Of a stretch of 5,694 nucleotides of DNA, positions 1 through 5,623 are shown one piece after another (positions within the stretch are counted from its first letter, which is position 1; each line of letters begins with the position of its first letter). Where the stretch lies: positions 1 through 5,694 of the forward strand of contig CAIXZV010000479.1 of the NCBI GenBank assembly GCA_903924005.1, read 5' to 3'. This DNA is from an uncultured Chloroflexota bacterium (GTDB lineage: Bacteria; Chloroflexota; Limnocylindria; Limnocylindrales; CSP1-4). The position numbers and the translations under genes are program-made. The notes beneath the pieces were generated by a model. That model did not search any database and was not told where the DNA came from. It saw only the letters and a list, made by a program, of their open reading frames with translations.

Positions 1-154
1 GACGGGCACTGGACCCACCAAGGGCGTGGCGCTGGATCCGGCGGTCATCGATGGCGCGCTAGACCAGTACTACGGTTTCGCGGGTTGGGACGCCGCCACC
101 GGCAACCCCACGCCGGACACGCTGGCGCGGCTTGGACTCTCCTGGGTCGTGTAG
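1..154 (+). CDS. Aldehyde:ferredoxin oxidoreductase family protein, C-terminal end (partial)
   Basis: This is the 3' end of a gene that begins left of the window. Reading frame 2 gives 50 residues ending ...LARLGLSWVV and the TAG at 152-154. The segment matches the C-terminus of AOR-family tungsten enzymes: 'GWDAATGNPTPDTLARLGL' aligns with 'GWDPATGVPSAERLERLGL' at the end of the complete AOR gene at 2726-4672. By hand I count about 19 identities over 44 positions, so these are diverged paralogues and not a recent duplication. AOR enzymes oxidise aldehydes to carboxylic acids, or run the reverse, using a bis-pterin tungsten cofactor and a [4Fe-4S] cluster; substrate cannot be told from the tail alone. 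The cofactor-binding and cluster regions are outside the window, so whether the enzyme is intact is unknown. A hairpin follows 2 nt after the stop, and the tungstate transporter genes come next on the same strand. Confidence 0.85.
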   Translation, partial: TGTGPTKGVALDPAVIDGALDQYYGFAGWDAATGNPTPDTLARLGLSWVV

Positions 155-156
155 CC

Positions 157-190
157 TTCTCTTGGCAGCCGACCACGGTTGCCTAGAGAA
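157..190 (+). promoter_or_regulatory. Strong intercistronic hairpin between AOR and tupA (attenuator, processing or terminator-like)
   Basis: Seen directly: TTCTCT (157-162) pairs perfectly with AGAGAA (185-190). After a T-T mismatch (163/184), GGCAGCC (164-170) pairs with GGTTGCC (177-183) through one G-U wobble. The loop is GACCAC (171-176). That is 13 pairs over 34 nt, starting 2 nt after the AOR stop. No U-run follows (next bases CACTGCC), so it is not a standard intrinsic terminator. It ends 15 nt before the tupA Shine-Dalgarno. Possible roles are partial termination, mRNA stabilisation or processing, or a protein-binding inverted repeat. It does not resemble ModE sites or Moco/Tuco riboswitches as I know them. 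Confidence 0.6.
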
Positions 191-205
191 CACTGCCATC
201 TGGAT

Positions 206-211
206 GAGGGG
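206..211 (+). promoter_or_regulatory. Ribosome binding site of tupA
   Basis: GAGGGG lies 5 nt (TATCT) upstream of the GTG at 217. It supports that non-ATG start, which also gives a complete lipoprotein signal peptide. Confidence 0.7.
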
Positions 212-216
212 TATCT

Positions 217-1137
217 GTGTATCGCGCCGCACCGCGCCGAACCGTGTCGCTGGTCATCGCCAGCATCCTTGCCGTTGCATTGGCGGCCTGCTCGGGAGCG
301 GCCGCCACGCCTGCCCTGACGCCTGCCCCGACCGCCGCGCCGACGGCCGCGCCGACCGCCGCAGGGTCGATGGACCTGATCCTTGCGACAACCACATCCA
401 CCCAGGATTCCGGGCTGCTTGACGTGCTGGTTCCCGCCTTTGAGGCGGCCAGCGGCTACAAGGTCAAGACGGTGGCCGTTGGCAGCGGCGCGGCGCTCAA
501 GCTTGGCACGGAGGGCAACGCGGACGTCCTGCTTGTCCATTCCCCTGCGGCCGAGAAGACGTTTATGGACGCCGCCAGCGGCGTGGATCGCCAGCTGGTC
601 ATGCACAACACCTTCCTGATCGTCGGTCCCGCCGCCGACCCGGCTGGCGTCAAGGGCATGACTTCGGCAACCGAGGCGCTCAAGAAGATCGCTGCCGCAG
701 CAGCCCCGTTTGTCTCGCGCGGCGACGGCTCAGGCACCGAGGCCAAGGAGCTGAGCTACTGGAAGACGCTCGGCATCACGCCGGCCGCCCCCTGGTACAT
801 CAAGTCCGGCGTGGGCATGGGTGCAACGCTCCAGATCGCGTCCGAGAAGGGCGCCTACACCCTGACCGACATCGCCACCTGGGCCGCAACCAAGGCGAAC
901 CTGGCGCTCCAGGACCTTGTCCACGGTGATCCGGCGATGCTCAACATCTACCACGTCATCAGCGTGAACCCGGCAACCTGGCCCAAGGTCAACGCGGCGG
1001 GCGCCAAGGCGTTCAGCGCCTATGTGCTCTCGGCCGACGGCCAGAAGCTGATCGGCGCGTTTGGCGTGGACAAGTACGGCATCCAGATCTTCGTGCCGGA
1101 CGCCGGAAAGTCGGAGAGCAGCCTCACCACGCCGTGA
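217..1137 (+). CDS. tupA: Tungstate ABC transporter substrate-binding lipoprotein TupA
   Basis: The 306-aa product captures tungstate outside the membrane and delivers it to TupB. Residues 1-25 are a lipoprotein signal: basic MYRAAPRR, hydrophobic SLVIASILAVALAA, then a lipobox LAAC with C25 as the lipidated residue. Residues 31-50 are an Ala/Pro/Thr linker with repeated TAAP units. The binding domain starts at about residue 53 with TTTSTQDSGLLD (58-69), the hallmark of TupA-type proteins in the PBP-like family. It continues with the second ligand loop SRGDGSGTE (167-175) and WYIKSGVGMGATL (193-205). R168 in the SRGD loop is a likely oxyanion ligand, judging from studied TupA proteins (inference). 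The TTTSTQDSG and SRGDGSGT motifs argue for Tup over the ModA, WtpA or PstS families. The GTG start has a good ribosome site. tupB follows after 29 nt. Specificity for tungstate over molybdate is family precedent, reinforced by AOR genes on both sides. Confidence 0.93.
   Translation: MYRAAPRRTVSLVIASILAVALAACSGAAATPALTPAPTAAPTAAPTAAGSMDLILATTTSTQDSGLLDVLVPAFEAASGYKVKTVAVGSGAALKLGTEGNADVLLVHSPAAEKTFMDAASGVDRQLVMHNTFLIVGPAADPAGVKGMTSATEALKKIAAAAAPFVSRGDGSGTEAKELSYWKTLGITPAAPWYIKSGVGMGATLQIASEKGAYTLTDIATWAATKANLALQDLVHGDPAMLNIYHVISVNPATWPKVNAAGAKAFSAYVLSADGQKLIGAFGVDKYGIQIFVPDAGKSESSLTTP
331..366 (+). repeat. 12-bp tandem repeat encoding the TAAP linker of TupA
   Basis: Three consecutive 12-bp units (ACCGCCGCGCCG, ACGGCCGCGCCG, ACCGCCGCAGGG) encode TAAP, TAAP, TAAG. 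Looser GCCTGCCCYGAC-like copies precede them. The repeat stays in frame and makes a flexible spacer between the lipid anchor and the binding domain. Its length is likely to vary between strains by slippage (inference). Confidence 0.7.
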
Positions 1138-1166
1138 CGATGTGGACACCGTGACGAGCGCGACCC

Positions 1167-1814
1167 TTGTATAGCGACATCCTCGAGGTCACGCTTCTCT
1201 CGGTCGCCGTGTCCGGCGCGGCAACGCTGATCAGCCTCCTGATTGGGCTGCCGATCGGCACCTGGCTCGCCTTGTCCCGCTTCCGGGGCCGACGCGCAGC
1301 CATGAGCGTCGTCAACACGGGCATGGCCCTGCCGCCAGTGGTTGTTGGGCTGCTGGTAGCCGTGCTGCTGTGGCGCAGCGGTGTGCTTGGCGGTCTGGGC
1401 CTGATGTACACGCCGGGCGCGATGGTGATCGCCGAGGTCATCATCGCGGCACCGGTGGTCATGGGCCTCACCGCGGCCGGTCTGGGCCAACTTGACCCGC
1501 GGCTGCAGATCCAACTCCAGGGCCTGGGTGCGTCCAGGCTGCAAACGGTCTGGTGGATGTGGCGCGAGGCCCGCCTCTCGCTGCTGGCAGCCGTTATGGC
1601 CGCGTTTGGCAGCGTCATTTCCGAGGTTGGCGCGGCGATGATGGTGGGCGGCAACATTTCGGGCCAGACCCGGGTCCTGACCACGTCGATCGTGCTTGAG
1701 ACCGGCCGCGGCGAGTTTGGCAACGCCATCGTGCTGGCTCTGGTGCTGCTGGCGCTGGCGTTCATGGTCAACGGCGTGTTGACGTGGGCGCAGCAGCGCG
1801 GGCCGCGCGCATGA
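1167..1814 (+). CDS. tupB: Tungstate ABC transporter permease TupB
   Basis: The 215-aa inner-membrane protein forms the tungstate channel. Hydrophobic segments lie at about residues 9-36, 46-69, 83-106, 138-158 and 186-209, consistent with the five to six helices of TupB/ModB-type permeases. The cytoplasmic coupling (EAA) loop is visible as GLGASRLQTVWWMWREARLS (119-138) running on to AAFGSVISEVGAAMMVGGNI (145-164), which contacts the ATPase. The SEVGAAMMVGGNI stretch is typical of Tup permeases. The start is TTG at 1167: the frame is closed upstream by a TGA at 1152-1154 and there is no ATG or GTG between. The ribosome site is weak (GACGAG, 1152-1157). The gene lies 29 nt after tupA and overlaps tupC by 4 nt, so the two products are probably made by coupled translation. 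A start slightly downstream cannot be excluded. Confidence 0.92.
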   Translation: MYSDILEVTLLSVAVSGAATLISLLIGLPIGTWLALSRFRGRRAAMSVVNTGMALPPVVVGLLVAVLLWRSGVLGGLGLMYTPGAMVIAEVIIAAPVVMGLTAAGLGQLDPRLQIQLQGLGASRLQTVWWMWREARLSLLAAVMAAFGSVISEVGAAMMVGGNISGQTRVLTTSIVLETGRGEFGNAIVLALVLLALAFMVNGVLTWAQQRGPRA

Positions 1815-2671
1815 CAGCGGCCCTGCTGGACGTCCGTGACCTGGTCGTCACCCGTGACGGACGCAAGATCCTGGGGGTGGAGGAGCTCTCAATCCAGCGC
1901 GGCGAGACCCTGGCAATCGTGGGGCCAAACGGCGCCGGCAAGAGCACGCTGCTACTTGCGATTGCGGGGCTTCTCCGCCCGGATCAGGCGTCCATGATCT
2001 TTAACGGCACGCCGGTTGTACCCCACCGTGACCTGGCCTATCGGCGGCGTATCGGTCTGGTCCTGCCGGTGCCGCTGCCCCTCTCCACAACGGTCTTTGG
2101 CAATGTCGCCGCTGGACTCCTCTTCCGGGGCATCGGCCCTGCTGAGGTCAGTGAGCGCGTGGATGGCTGGCTTGCAAAACTGGCCATCAGCCATCTGCGA
2201 GACCGGCCCGCTGTGCGGCTCTCCAGCGGCGAGGCGCAGCGGATGAGCTTGGCCCGCGCGCTGGTGCTGGAGCCGCAACTCCTGCTGCTGGACGAGCCGT
2301 TTGTCGCCCTCGACAGCGCCGCCCGCGCCAAGCTCCTTGACGATTTCGACCAGATCCGCACAGATGGTCCAGCGGCTCGCGTGCTGGTGACGCACCATCT
2401 GCACGAGGCCGTGCGGCTTGGCGACAGGCTGGCGATCCTGCTGGGTGGTCGCATTCGCCAGATCGACACGCCCGCCCAAGTGCTGGCAGACCCAGTTGAC
2501 GCGGACGTGGCTGCCATGGTGCGGACAGAGGCACGGGTCCGCGGCCACATCGTCGCGTCAGAGGACGGCCTTGTGGTTGTGGACACCCGGCCCGGGACCG
2601 GGCAGGACAACGCGGAGCGCGCGCAGGCGATGCTGGACGCGGTCCGCACTCGCCAATCCCGTGAGGCATGA
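1811..2671 (+). CDS. tupC: Tungstate ABC transporter ATP-binding protein TupC
   Basis: The 286-aa ATPase powers tungstate import. Visible motifs are Walker A GPNGAGKST (38-46), signature LSSGEAQRM (137-145), Walker B LLLLDEP (157-163), D-loop ALD (166-168) and H-loop THH (H195). The Q-loop is atypical: in IGLVLPVPLPLSTTVFGNV (81-99) the position normally held by Gln is P86 (codon CCG at 2066-2068). The signature also has LSSGE in place of LSGGE. The C-terminus begins like the linker to a TOBE domain (GHIVASEDGLVVVD, about 240-253) but stops about 33 residues later, so no full TOBE/MOP anion-sensing domain is present. I chose the ATG at 1811 because it forms an ATGA overlap with the tupB stop and begins directly with the family N-terminus; a GTG at 1784 would add nine residues inside tupB. 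The next gene follows after 54 nt. Confidence 0.92.
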   Translation: MTAALLDVRDLVVTRDGRKILGVEELSIQRGETLAIVGPNGAGKSTLLLAIAGLLRPDQASMIFNGTPVVPHRDLAYRRRIGLVLPVPLPLSTTVFGNVAAGLLFRGIGPAEVSERVDGWLAKLAISHLRDRPAVRLSSGEAQRMSLARALVLEPQLLLLDEPFVALDSAARAKLLDDFDQIRTDGPAARVLVTHHLHEAVRLGDRLAILLGGRIRQIDTPAQVLADPVDADVAAMVRTEARVRGHIVASEDGLVVVDTRPGTGQDNAERAQAMLDAVRTRQSREA

Positions 2672-2714
2672 TGTAGCGACGGCGCGCCGACGGCACGTGG
2701 GCTGCGGTGGTCGC

Positions 2715-2720
2715 GGAGGT
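2715..2720 (+). promoter_or_regulatory. Consensus ribosome binding site of the AOR gene
   Basis: GGAGGT is followed by a 5-nt spacer and the ATG at 2726. It is the strongest ribosome site in the window and fixes the AOR start. It suggests higher translation than the transporter genes, in keeping with an enzyme needed in larger amounts than its importer (inference). Confidence 0.85.
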
Positions 2721-2725
2721 CTTCG

Positions 2726-4672
2726 ATGGGTTTTGGCAGCAACGGGACGATACTTCGCGTCGCTCTGACGGCGGGCACGAGCACGGTCGAGACCTTTGAC
2801 GAGGCGTTCTACCGCCGCTATCCGGGCGGCAAGGCGCTCGCGGCGTACCACCTGCTGCGTGACATGCGCGCGGGAGCGGACCCGCTTGGCCCGGACAACG
2901 TCCTCGTCCTCGCCACGGGGCTGCTGACCGGGGCGCCCCTGTCCACTGCGACGCGCTTCAACGCCATTGCGCGCTCCCCGCTGACCGGCGCGTTCGGCGA
3001 ATCGGAGGCCGGCGGCTACTGGGGCCCCGAGCTCAAGATGGCGGGCATCGACGCCATCGTCCTCACGGGCCGCTCGCCCAAGCCCGTGTGGCTGTGGGTC
3101 AAGGACGGCAAGGCCGAGATCCGCGACGCGGCAGCCCTCTGGGGCCAGGATCCGCCGTTCGTCCAGGACACGATCCGCGCGGAGGTGGGCGAAAAGAACG
3201 CGCGCGTCCTCCAGATCGGCCGCGCCGGCGAGAACATGGTCCCGTACGCGATGCTCATGAACGACCTGCGCCACTACAACGGGCGCACCGGCATGGGCGC
3301 CGTCATGGGCTCCAAGAACGTCCGGGCGATCGCCGTCAAGGGCTCGCACCGCTATCTGGAGCTTGCGCACGATCCCGCAGCCCTCAGCGAGATCGGCAAG
3401 CGGCTGTCCAAGACCGTCACGGAGCACCCGCAGAGCTGGGACCTGCGGACAAAGGGAACCCCCGGGCTCACGGACGGGCTGAATGCCGCGGGGATCCTGC
3501 CCACGCGGAACTTCCGCCAGGGCTCCTTCGAGCAGGTGGAGGGCATCGGCTGGACCGCGTTTGAGGCCATCCGCAGCGGCACCCGCACCTGCTACGCCTG
3601 CGCCGTGCGGTGCAAGCCCGAGACCGCGTTTGTGGGCCAGCGCTATCGCGTCACCGACACCTACGACGGGCCCGAGTACGAGGCCATCGCCGGGTTTGGC
3701 TCCAACTGCGCCATCTCCGACATGGAGCTCGTCGCGCGCGCCAACGAGCTGTGCAACGAGCTGGGCTTGGACGTGATCTCCACGGCCGGGACCGTCGCGT
3801 TTGCCATGGAGTGCATGGAGCACGGCCTCCTGGAACCGGCGGACCTTGGCGGTCTCGACCTGCATTTCGGCAACGGCGAGGCGCTGCTTGAGGCCATCGT
3901 CCAGATCGCTGATCGTCGCGGTGCTGGCGAGCTGCTTGCGCTTGGCTCGCGCCGGCTGGCCGAGCGAGTTGGCCATGGCTCTGAGGCGTTCGCGATGCAG
4001 GTGAAGGGCCTTGAGCTCGCCATGCACGAGCCGCGCGGCAAGGTGGGCGTGGGTCTGGGCTACGCCACCAACGAGGCCGGCGCCGACCACCTGGTGGCCT
4101 TCCACGACCCGATCTTCGTGAACCCGGAGTCCGTGGGCTTCAAGGGCGCCATGCCGCTGGGCCTGACGACGCCGTCGCCCGCGCGTGACCTGGGTGAGAC
4201 AAAGGTGGACATCTGGTACACGGGCGAGCGGTGGAACAGCGCCGAGAAGGTGCTTGGGCTGTGCTTCTTCGGCCCGGCGCCGCGGTCGTTTATCCAGGTT
4301 TCCGACGTGGTGGACGCCGTGCGGGCCGCCACCGGCTGGGACGTCACCGTGGAGGACTTGCTCGAGATCGGCGAGCGGGCGGTCAACCTCGCCCGGCTCT
4401 TCAACGTCCGCGAGGGCTTCAACCGCTCCGACGACCGGCTGCCTGACCGGCTGCACGGCCCGCTTGAGGGTGGCCCGCTGACGGGCGTCTCGATTGATCG
4501 CGACGCGCTTGAGGGCGCCATCTCCGCGCTGTACACGCTCAAGGGCTGGGACCCGGCAACGGGAGTCCCCTCGGCCGAGCGGCTTGAGCGCCTGGGACTG
4601 GCCGCCGTTGCCGCGGGTGCCACGGGTGCTGACGAAGCGAGGGCGCCGCGGGCCGGGGTGCCGCAGGGGTGA
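2726..4672 (+). CDS. aor: Aldehyde:ferredoxin oxidoreductase family tungsten enzyme
   Basis: The 648-aa product is a full-length AOR-family enzyme (about 600-620 aa is usual). These cytoplasmic oxygen-sensitive enzymes hold tungsten on two pterins next to one [4Fe-4S] cluster and oxidise aldehydes with ferredoxin as acceptor, or reduce acids. The N-terminal domain has GTILRVALTAGTSTVETFDE...GGKALAAYHLL and GYWGPELKMAGIDAIVLTG (97-115). Cluster ligands are CYACAVRC (C289, C292, C296), with the fourth at GLC (C513), matching the Pyrococcus furiosus pattern 288/291/295/494. The PEYE motif (E317/E319) and GADH (H455) are probable equivalents of the active-site Glu and His. The first pterin motif DxxGLD reads NELGLD (344-349); the second, DxxGLC, reads KVLGLC (508-513), with Lys at the Asp position. 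The tail beyond about residue 625 is low-complexity Ala/Gly. The start is set by GGAGGT. The stop overlaps the MoaD-like gene. Substrate is not predictable; no partner electron-transfer subunit is in the window. Confidence 0.95.
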   Translation: MGFGSNGTILRVALTAGTSTVETFDEAFYRRYPGGKALAAYHLLRDMRAGADPLGPDNVLVLATGLLTGAPLSTATRFNAIARSPLTGAFGESEAGGYWGPELKMAGIDAIVLTGRSPKPVWLWVKDGKAEIRDAAALWGQDPPFVQDTIRAEVGEKNARVLQIGRAGENMVPYAMLMNDLRHYNGRTGMGAVMGSKNVRAIAVKGSHRYLELAHDPAALSEIGKRLSKTVTEHPQSWDLRTKGTPGLTDGLNAAGILPTRNFRQGSFEQVEGIGWTAFEAIRSGTRTCYACAVRCKPETAFVGQRYRVTDTYDGPEYEAIAGFGSNCAISDMELVARANELCNELGLDVISTAGTVAFAMECMEHGLLEPADLGGLDLHFGNGEALLEAIVQIADRRGAGELLALGSRRLAERVGHGSEAFAMQVKGLELAMHEPRGKVGVGLGYATNEAGADHLVAFHDPIFVNPESVGFKGAMPLGLTTPSPARDLGETKVDIWYTGERWNSAEKVLGLCFFGPAPRSFIQVSDVVDAVRAATGWDVTVEDLLEIGERAVNLARLFNVREGFNRSDDRLPDRLHGPLEGGPLTGVSIDRDALEGAISALYTLKGWDPATGVPSAERLERLGLAAVAAGATGADEARAPRAGVPQG

Positions 4673-4905
4673 AGGTCCACCTATCCGGGGAACTCGCGTT
4701 CTACGGGCCGGGGAAGCGCGGCAAGTTTGAATTCCCCATTGCCCACGCGATGCCCGTTGCTGAGGCGCTGCGCCTGATGGGCATACCGGCGGCGGACGTG
4801 GCGGTGCTTGCCGTGAACGGTGTGGCCGAGCGGATAGACAACGCCGCGGTCATCGTCACCAACGGCGACGTCATCGCCTGCTACCCGCCCACAAGCGGGG
4901 GCTAA
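4669..4905 (+). CDS. MoaD/ThiS-family sulfur-carrier protein associated with AOR
   Basis: This 78-aa beta-grasp (ubiquitin-like) protein ends in TSGG, the C-terminal Gly-Gly (G77, G78) that is activated as a thiocarboxylate in MoaD and ThiS. The body fits the fold: MKVHLSGELAFYG at the start, VAEALRLMGIPAADVAVLAVNGV in the middle, and AVIVTNGDVIACYPPTSGG at the end, the usual 'NGDxIxxxPPxxGG'-type finish. MoaD supplies sulfur for the dithiolene of the pterin cofactor. The gene starts with a GTG that overlaps the AOR TGA (GTGA, 4669-4672), so it is translationally coupled to the AOR. Small MoaD/ThiS-like genes next to AOR genes are a known arrangement, and a dedicated tungstopterin role is the best inference. 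A ThiS role is less likely, because no thiamine genes are nearby. The partner adenylyltransferase (MoeB type) and MoaE are not in the window. Confidence 0.88.
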   Translation: MKVHLSGELAFYGPGKRGKFEFPIAHAMPVAEALRLMGIPAADVAVLAVNGVAERIDNAAVIVTNGDVIACYPPTSGG

Positions 4906-4917
4906 GCAGCGTCAGTT

Positions 4918-4927
4918 CGCGGCCGCG
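4918..4927. other. 10-bp palindrome between converging genes
   Basis: CGCGGCCGCG is a perfect palindrome within the 22-nt gap between the MoaD-like stop and the VapC stop. It has no loop and no T-run, so it does not look like an intrinsic terminator. In this GC-rich DNA it may be chance. Confidence 0.3.
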
Positions 4928-5359
4928 TCAGGCAGCGGAGGCGAACGGGTTCTCGACGCGGACCCCGTCGTAATCCGTGCCGGCGTCGAGGTCCTCGGAG
5001 AGCACGACGGCACAGCCGAGGTGCCGCGACGCCTCGATGATCGCCGCATCCCAGTAGGAGATGCCGAACCTCTGTCGTGTGGCCAGCGCGGCCGTCAGGA
5101 TTTCCACGGTGGTCTCCTGGACCGGGAAGCGGCGCCACGACTCGATGAGCCCGACGGCCTGCGCATGGGTGATGGCGTCCGGCCGGCTCGCCCGCGTGGC
5201 CTGGACGTAGAACTCGCCGAGAACTTGCACCGACAGCCCGATGTCGGCCGTCGCGAGGATCTCGTTCGCGCGGCGCGCCTTGGCCTCCTCGCGCGGGTCG
5301 CCCGAGATGGCGTAGAGCAGGATGTTGGTGTCAGCGAAGCGCACGGTCGTGGACGTCAT
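4928..5359 (-). CDS. vapC: VapC-type PIN-domain toxin (ribonuclease)
   Basis: The 143-aa protein is a complete PIN domain, the Mg-dependent RNase of type II toxin-antitoxin systems. The four acidic positions are visible: D10 in FADTNILLYA (8-17), E49 in VLGEFYVQ (46-53), D104 in ISYWDAAIIEAS (100-111), and D123 (or D125) in VVLSEDLDAG (118-127). Length fits the VapC norm of about 130-145 aa. Known VapC enzymes cut tRNA or rRNA; the target here is unknown. The ATG (complement of 5357-5359) lies inside the 3' end of the antitoxin gene, a 29-nt overlap, and there is no clear ribosome site, so translation is probably coupled to the antitoxin. The gene converges on the tungsten operon with 22 nt between stops. 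All catalytic residues are present, so the toxin is likely active. Confidence 0.92.
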   Translation of the reverse strand: MTSTTVRFADTNILLYAISGDPREEAKARRANEILATADIGLSVQVLGEFYVQATRASRPDAITHAQAVGLIESWRRFPVQETTVEILTAALATRQRFGISYWDAAIIEASRHLGCAVVLSEDLDAGTDYDGVRVENPFASAA

Positions 5360-5570
5360 CGCGCGTGAGGCGATCCGCCGCGCGGAACCCCGTGATCTCG
5401 GCCTGGATCCGGCGCTGCTGCGCCTCCAGCCGGGCGAACTCCGTGTCGCCGCCGGCGAGCGCTCGCAGGTACTCGGCGACGAGCGCGCTCACCGAGCTGC
5501 TGCGCTCCGCGGCCCGGATTCGGGCGGTCCGGTACACGTCGTCGGGAACGGAGACGGTGACGTTCTTCAT
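5331..5570 (-). CDS. Ribbon-helix-helix antitoxin partner of the PIN toxin
   Basis: This 79-aa protein has an N-terminal ribbon-helix-helix DNA-binding fold: strand MKNVTVSVPDDV (1-12), helix about YRTARIRAAER (13-23), turn SSSVS (24-28), and helix ALVAEYLRALA (29-39). The remainder, about 40-79, is charged and helical (FARLEAQQRRIQAEI...) and would be the arm that wraps and neutralises the toxin. It is transcribed first, ahead of the overlapping toxin gene, as expected for VapBC-type modules in which the antitoxin alone or with the toxin represses the promoter. A cluster of CACAG half-sites lies 15-43 nt upstream of its ATG (complement of 5568-5570) and is a natural operator candidate. The ribosome site is weak or absent. 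The exact antitoxin subfamily cannot be named from sequence alone. Confidence 0.85.
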   Translation of the reverse strand: MKNVTVSVPDDVYRTARIRAAERSSSVSALVAEYLRALAGGDTEFARLEAQQRRIQAEITGFRAADRLTRDDVHDRALR

Positions 5571-5584
5571 GGGCGCGAGCCTAA

Positions 5585-5613
5585 CACAGAATCACAGCAA
5601 CTGTGACACACAG
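5585..5613 (-). promoter_or_regulatory. Candidate autoregulatory operator of the toxin-antitoxin pair
   Basis: CACAG occurs at 5585-5589, 5593-5597 and 5609-5613, and its inverse CTGTG at 5601-5605. All four half-sites start exactly 8 bp apart. The centre forms a perfect inverted repeat TCACAG-CAA-CTGTGA (5592-5606), and the third and fourth sites form CTGTG-ACA-CACAG (5601-5613). The stretch is AT-richer than its surroundings and sits just upstream of the antitoxin start, where ribbon-helix-helix antitoxins usually bind. I could not assign clear -35/-10 boxes. Operator function is inferred. Confidence 0.6.
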
Positions 5614-5623
5614 TCTCGCGGTG

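Noticed and set aside
157..190. Intrinsic terminator after the first AOR
   Set aside because: The hairpin is strong but no T-run follows, so I recorded it as a regulatory or processing hairpin.
155..216. Promoter or Moco/Tuco riboswitch upstream of tupA
   Set aside because: No convincing -35/-10 pair was found. The 62-nt gap is too short for the Moco/Tuco aptamer and does not show its conserved segments.
1124..1771. 215-codon - strand open frame opposite tupB
   Set aside because: It is Ser/Thr/Arg-rich low-complexity translation. The + strand frame has the full permease pattern.
2681..2688. GGCGCGCC palindrome between tupC and the AOR gene as an operator
   Set aside because: Such GC palindromes are expected by chance in this composition, and no longer symmetry surrounds it.
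2038..2784. 248-codon - strand open frame opposite tupC
   Set aside because: It is a Ser/Arg-rich shadow of tupC with no family motif, and it runs across the tupC-AOR boundary.
2558..4456. 632-codon open frame on the - strand opposite the AOR gene
   Set aside because: It is a mirror frame produced by strong G/C bias at third codon positions. Its translation is Arg/Ala/His-rich with no recognisable family motif, and the + strand AOR is unambiguous.
5322..5606. 94-codon + strand open frame over the antitoxin gene
   Set aside because: It is antisense to a clear ribbon-helix-helix gene and its operator, with an atypical composition.
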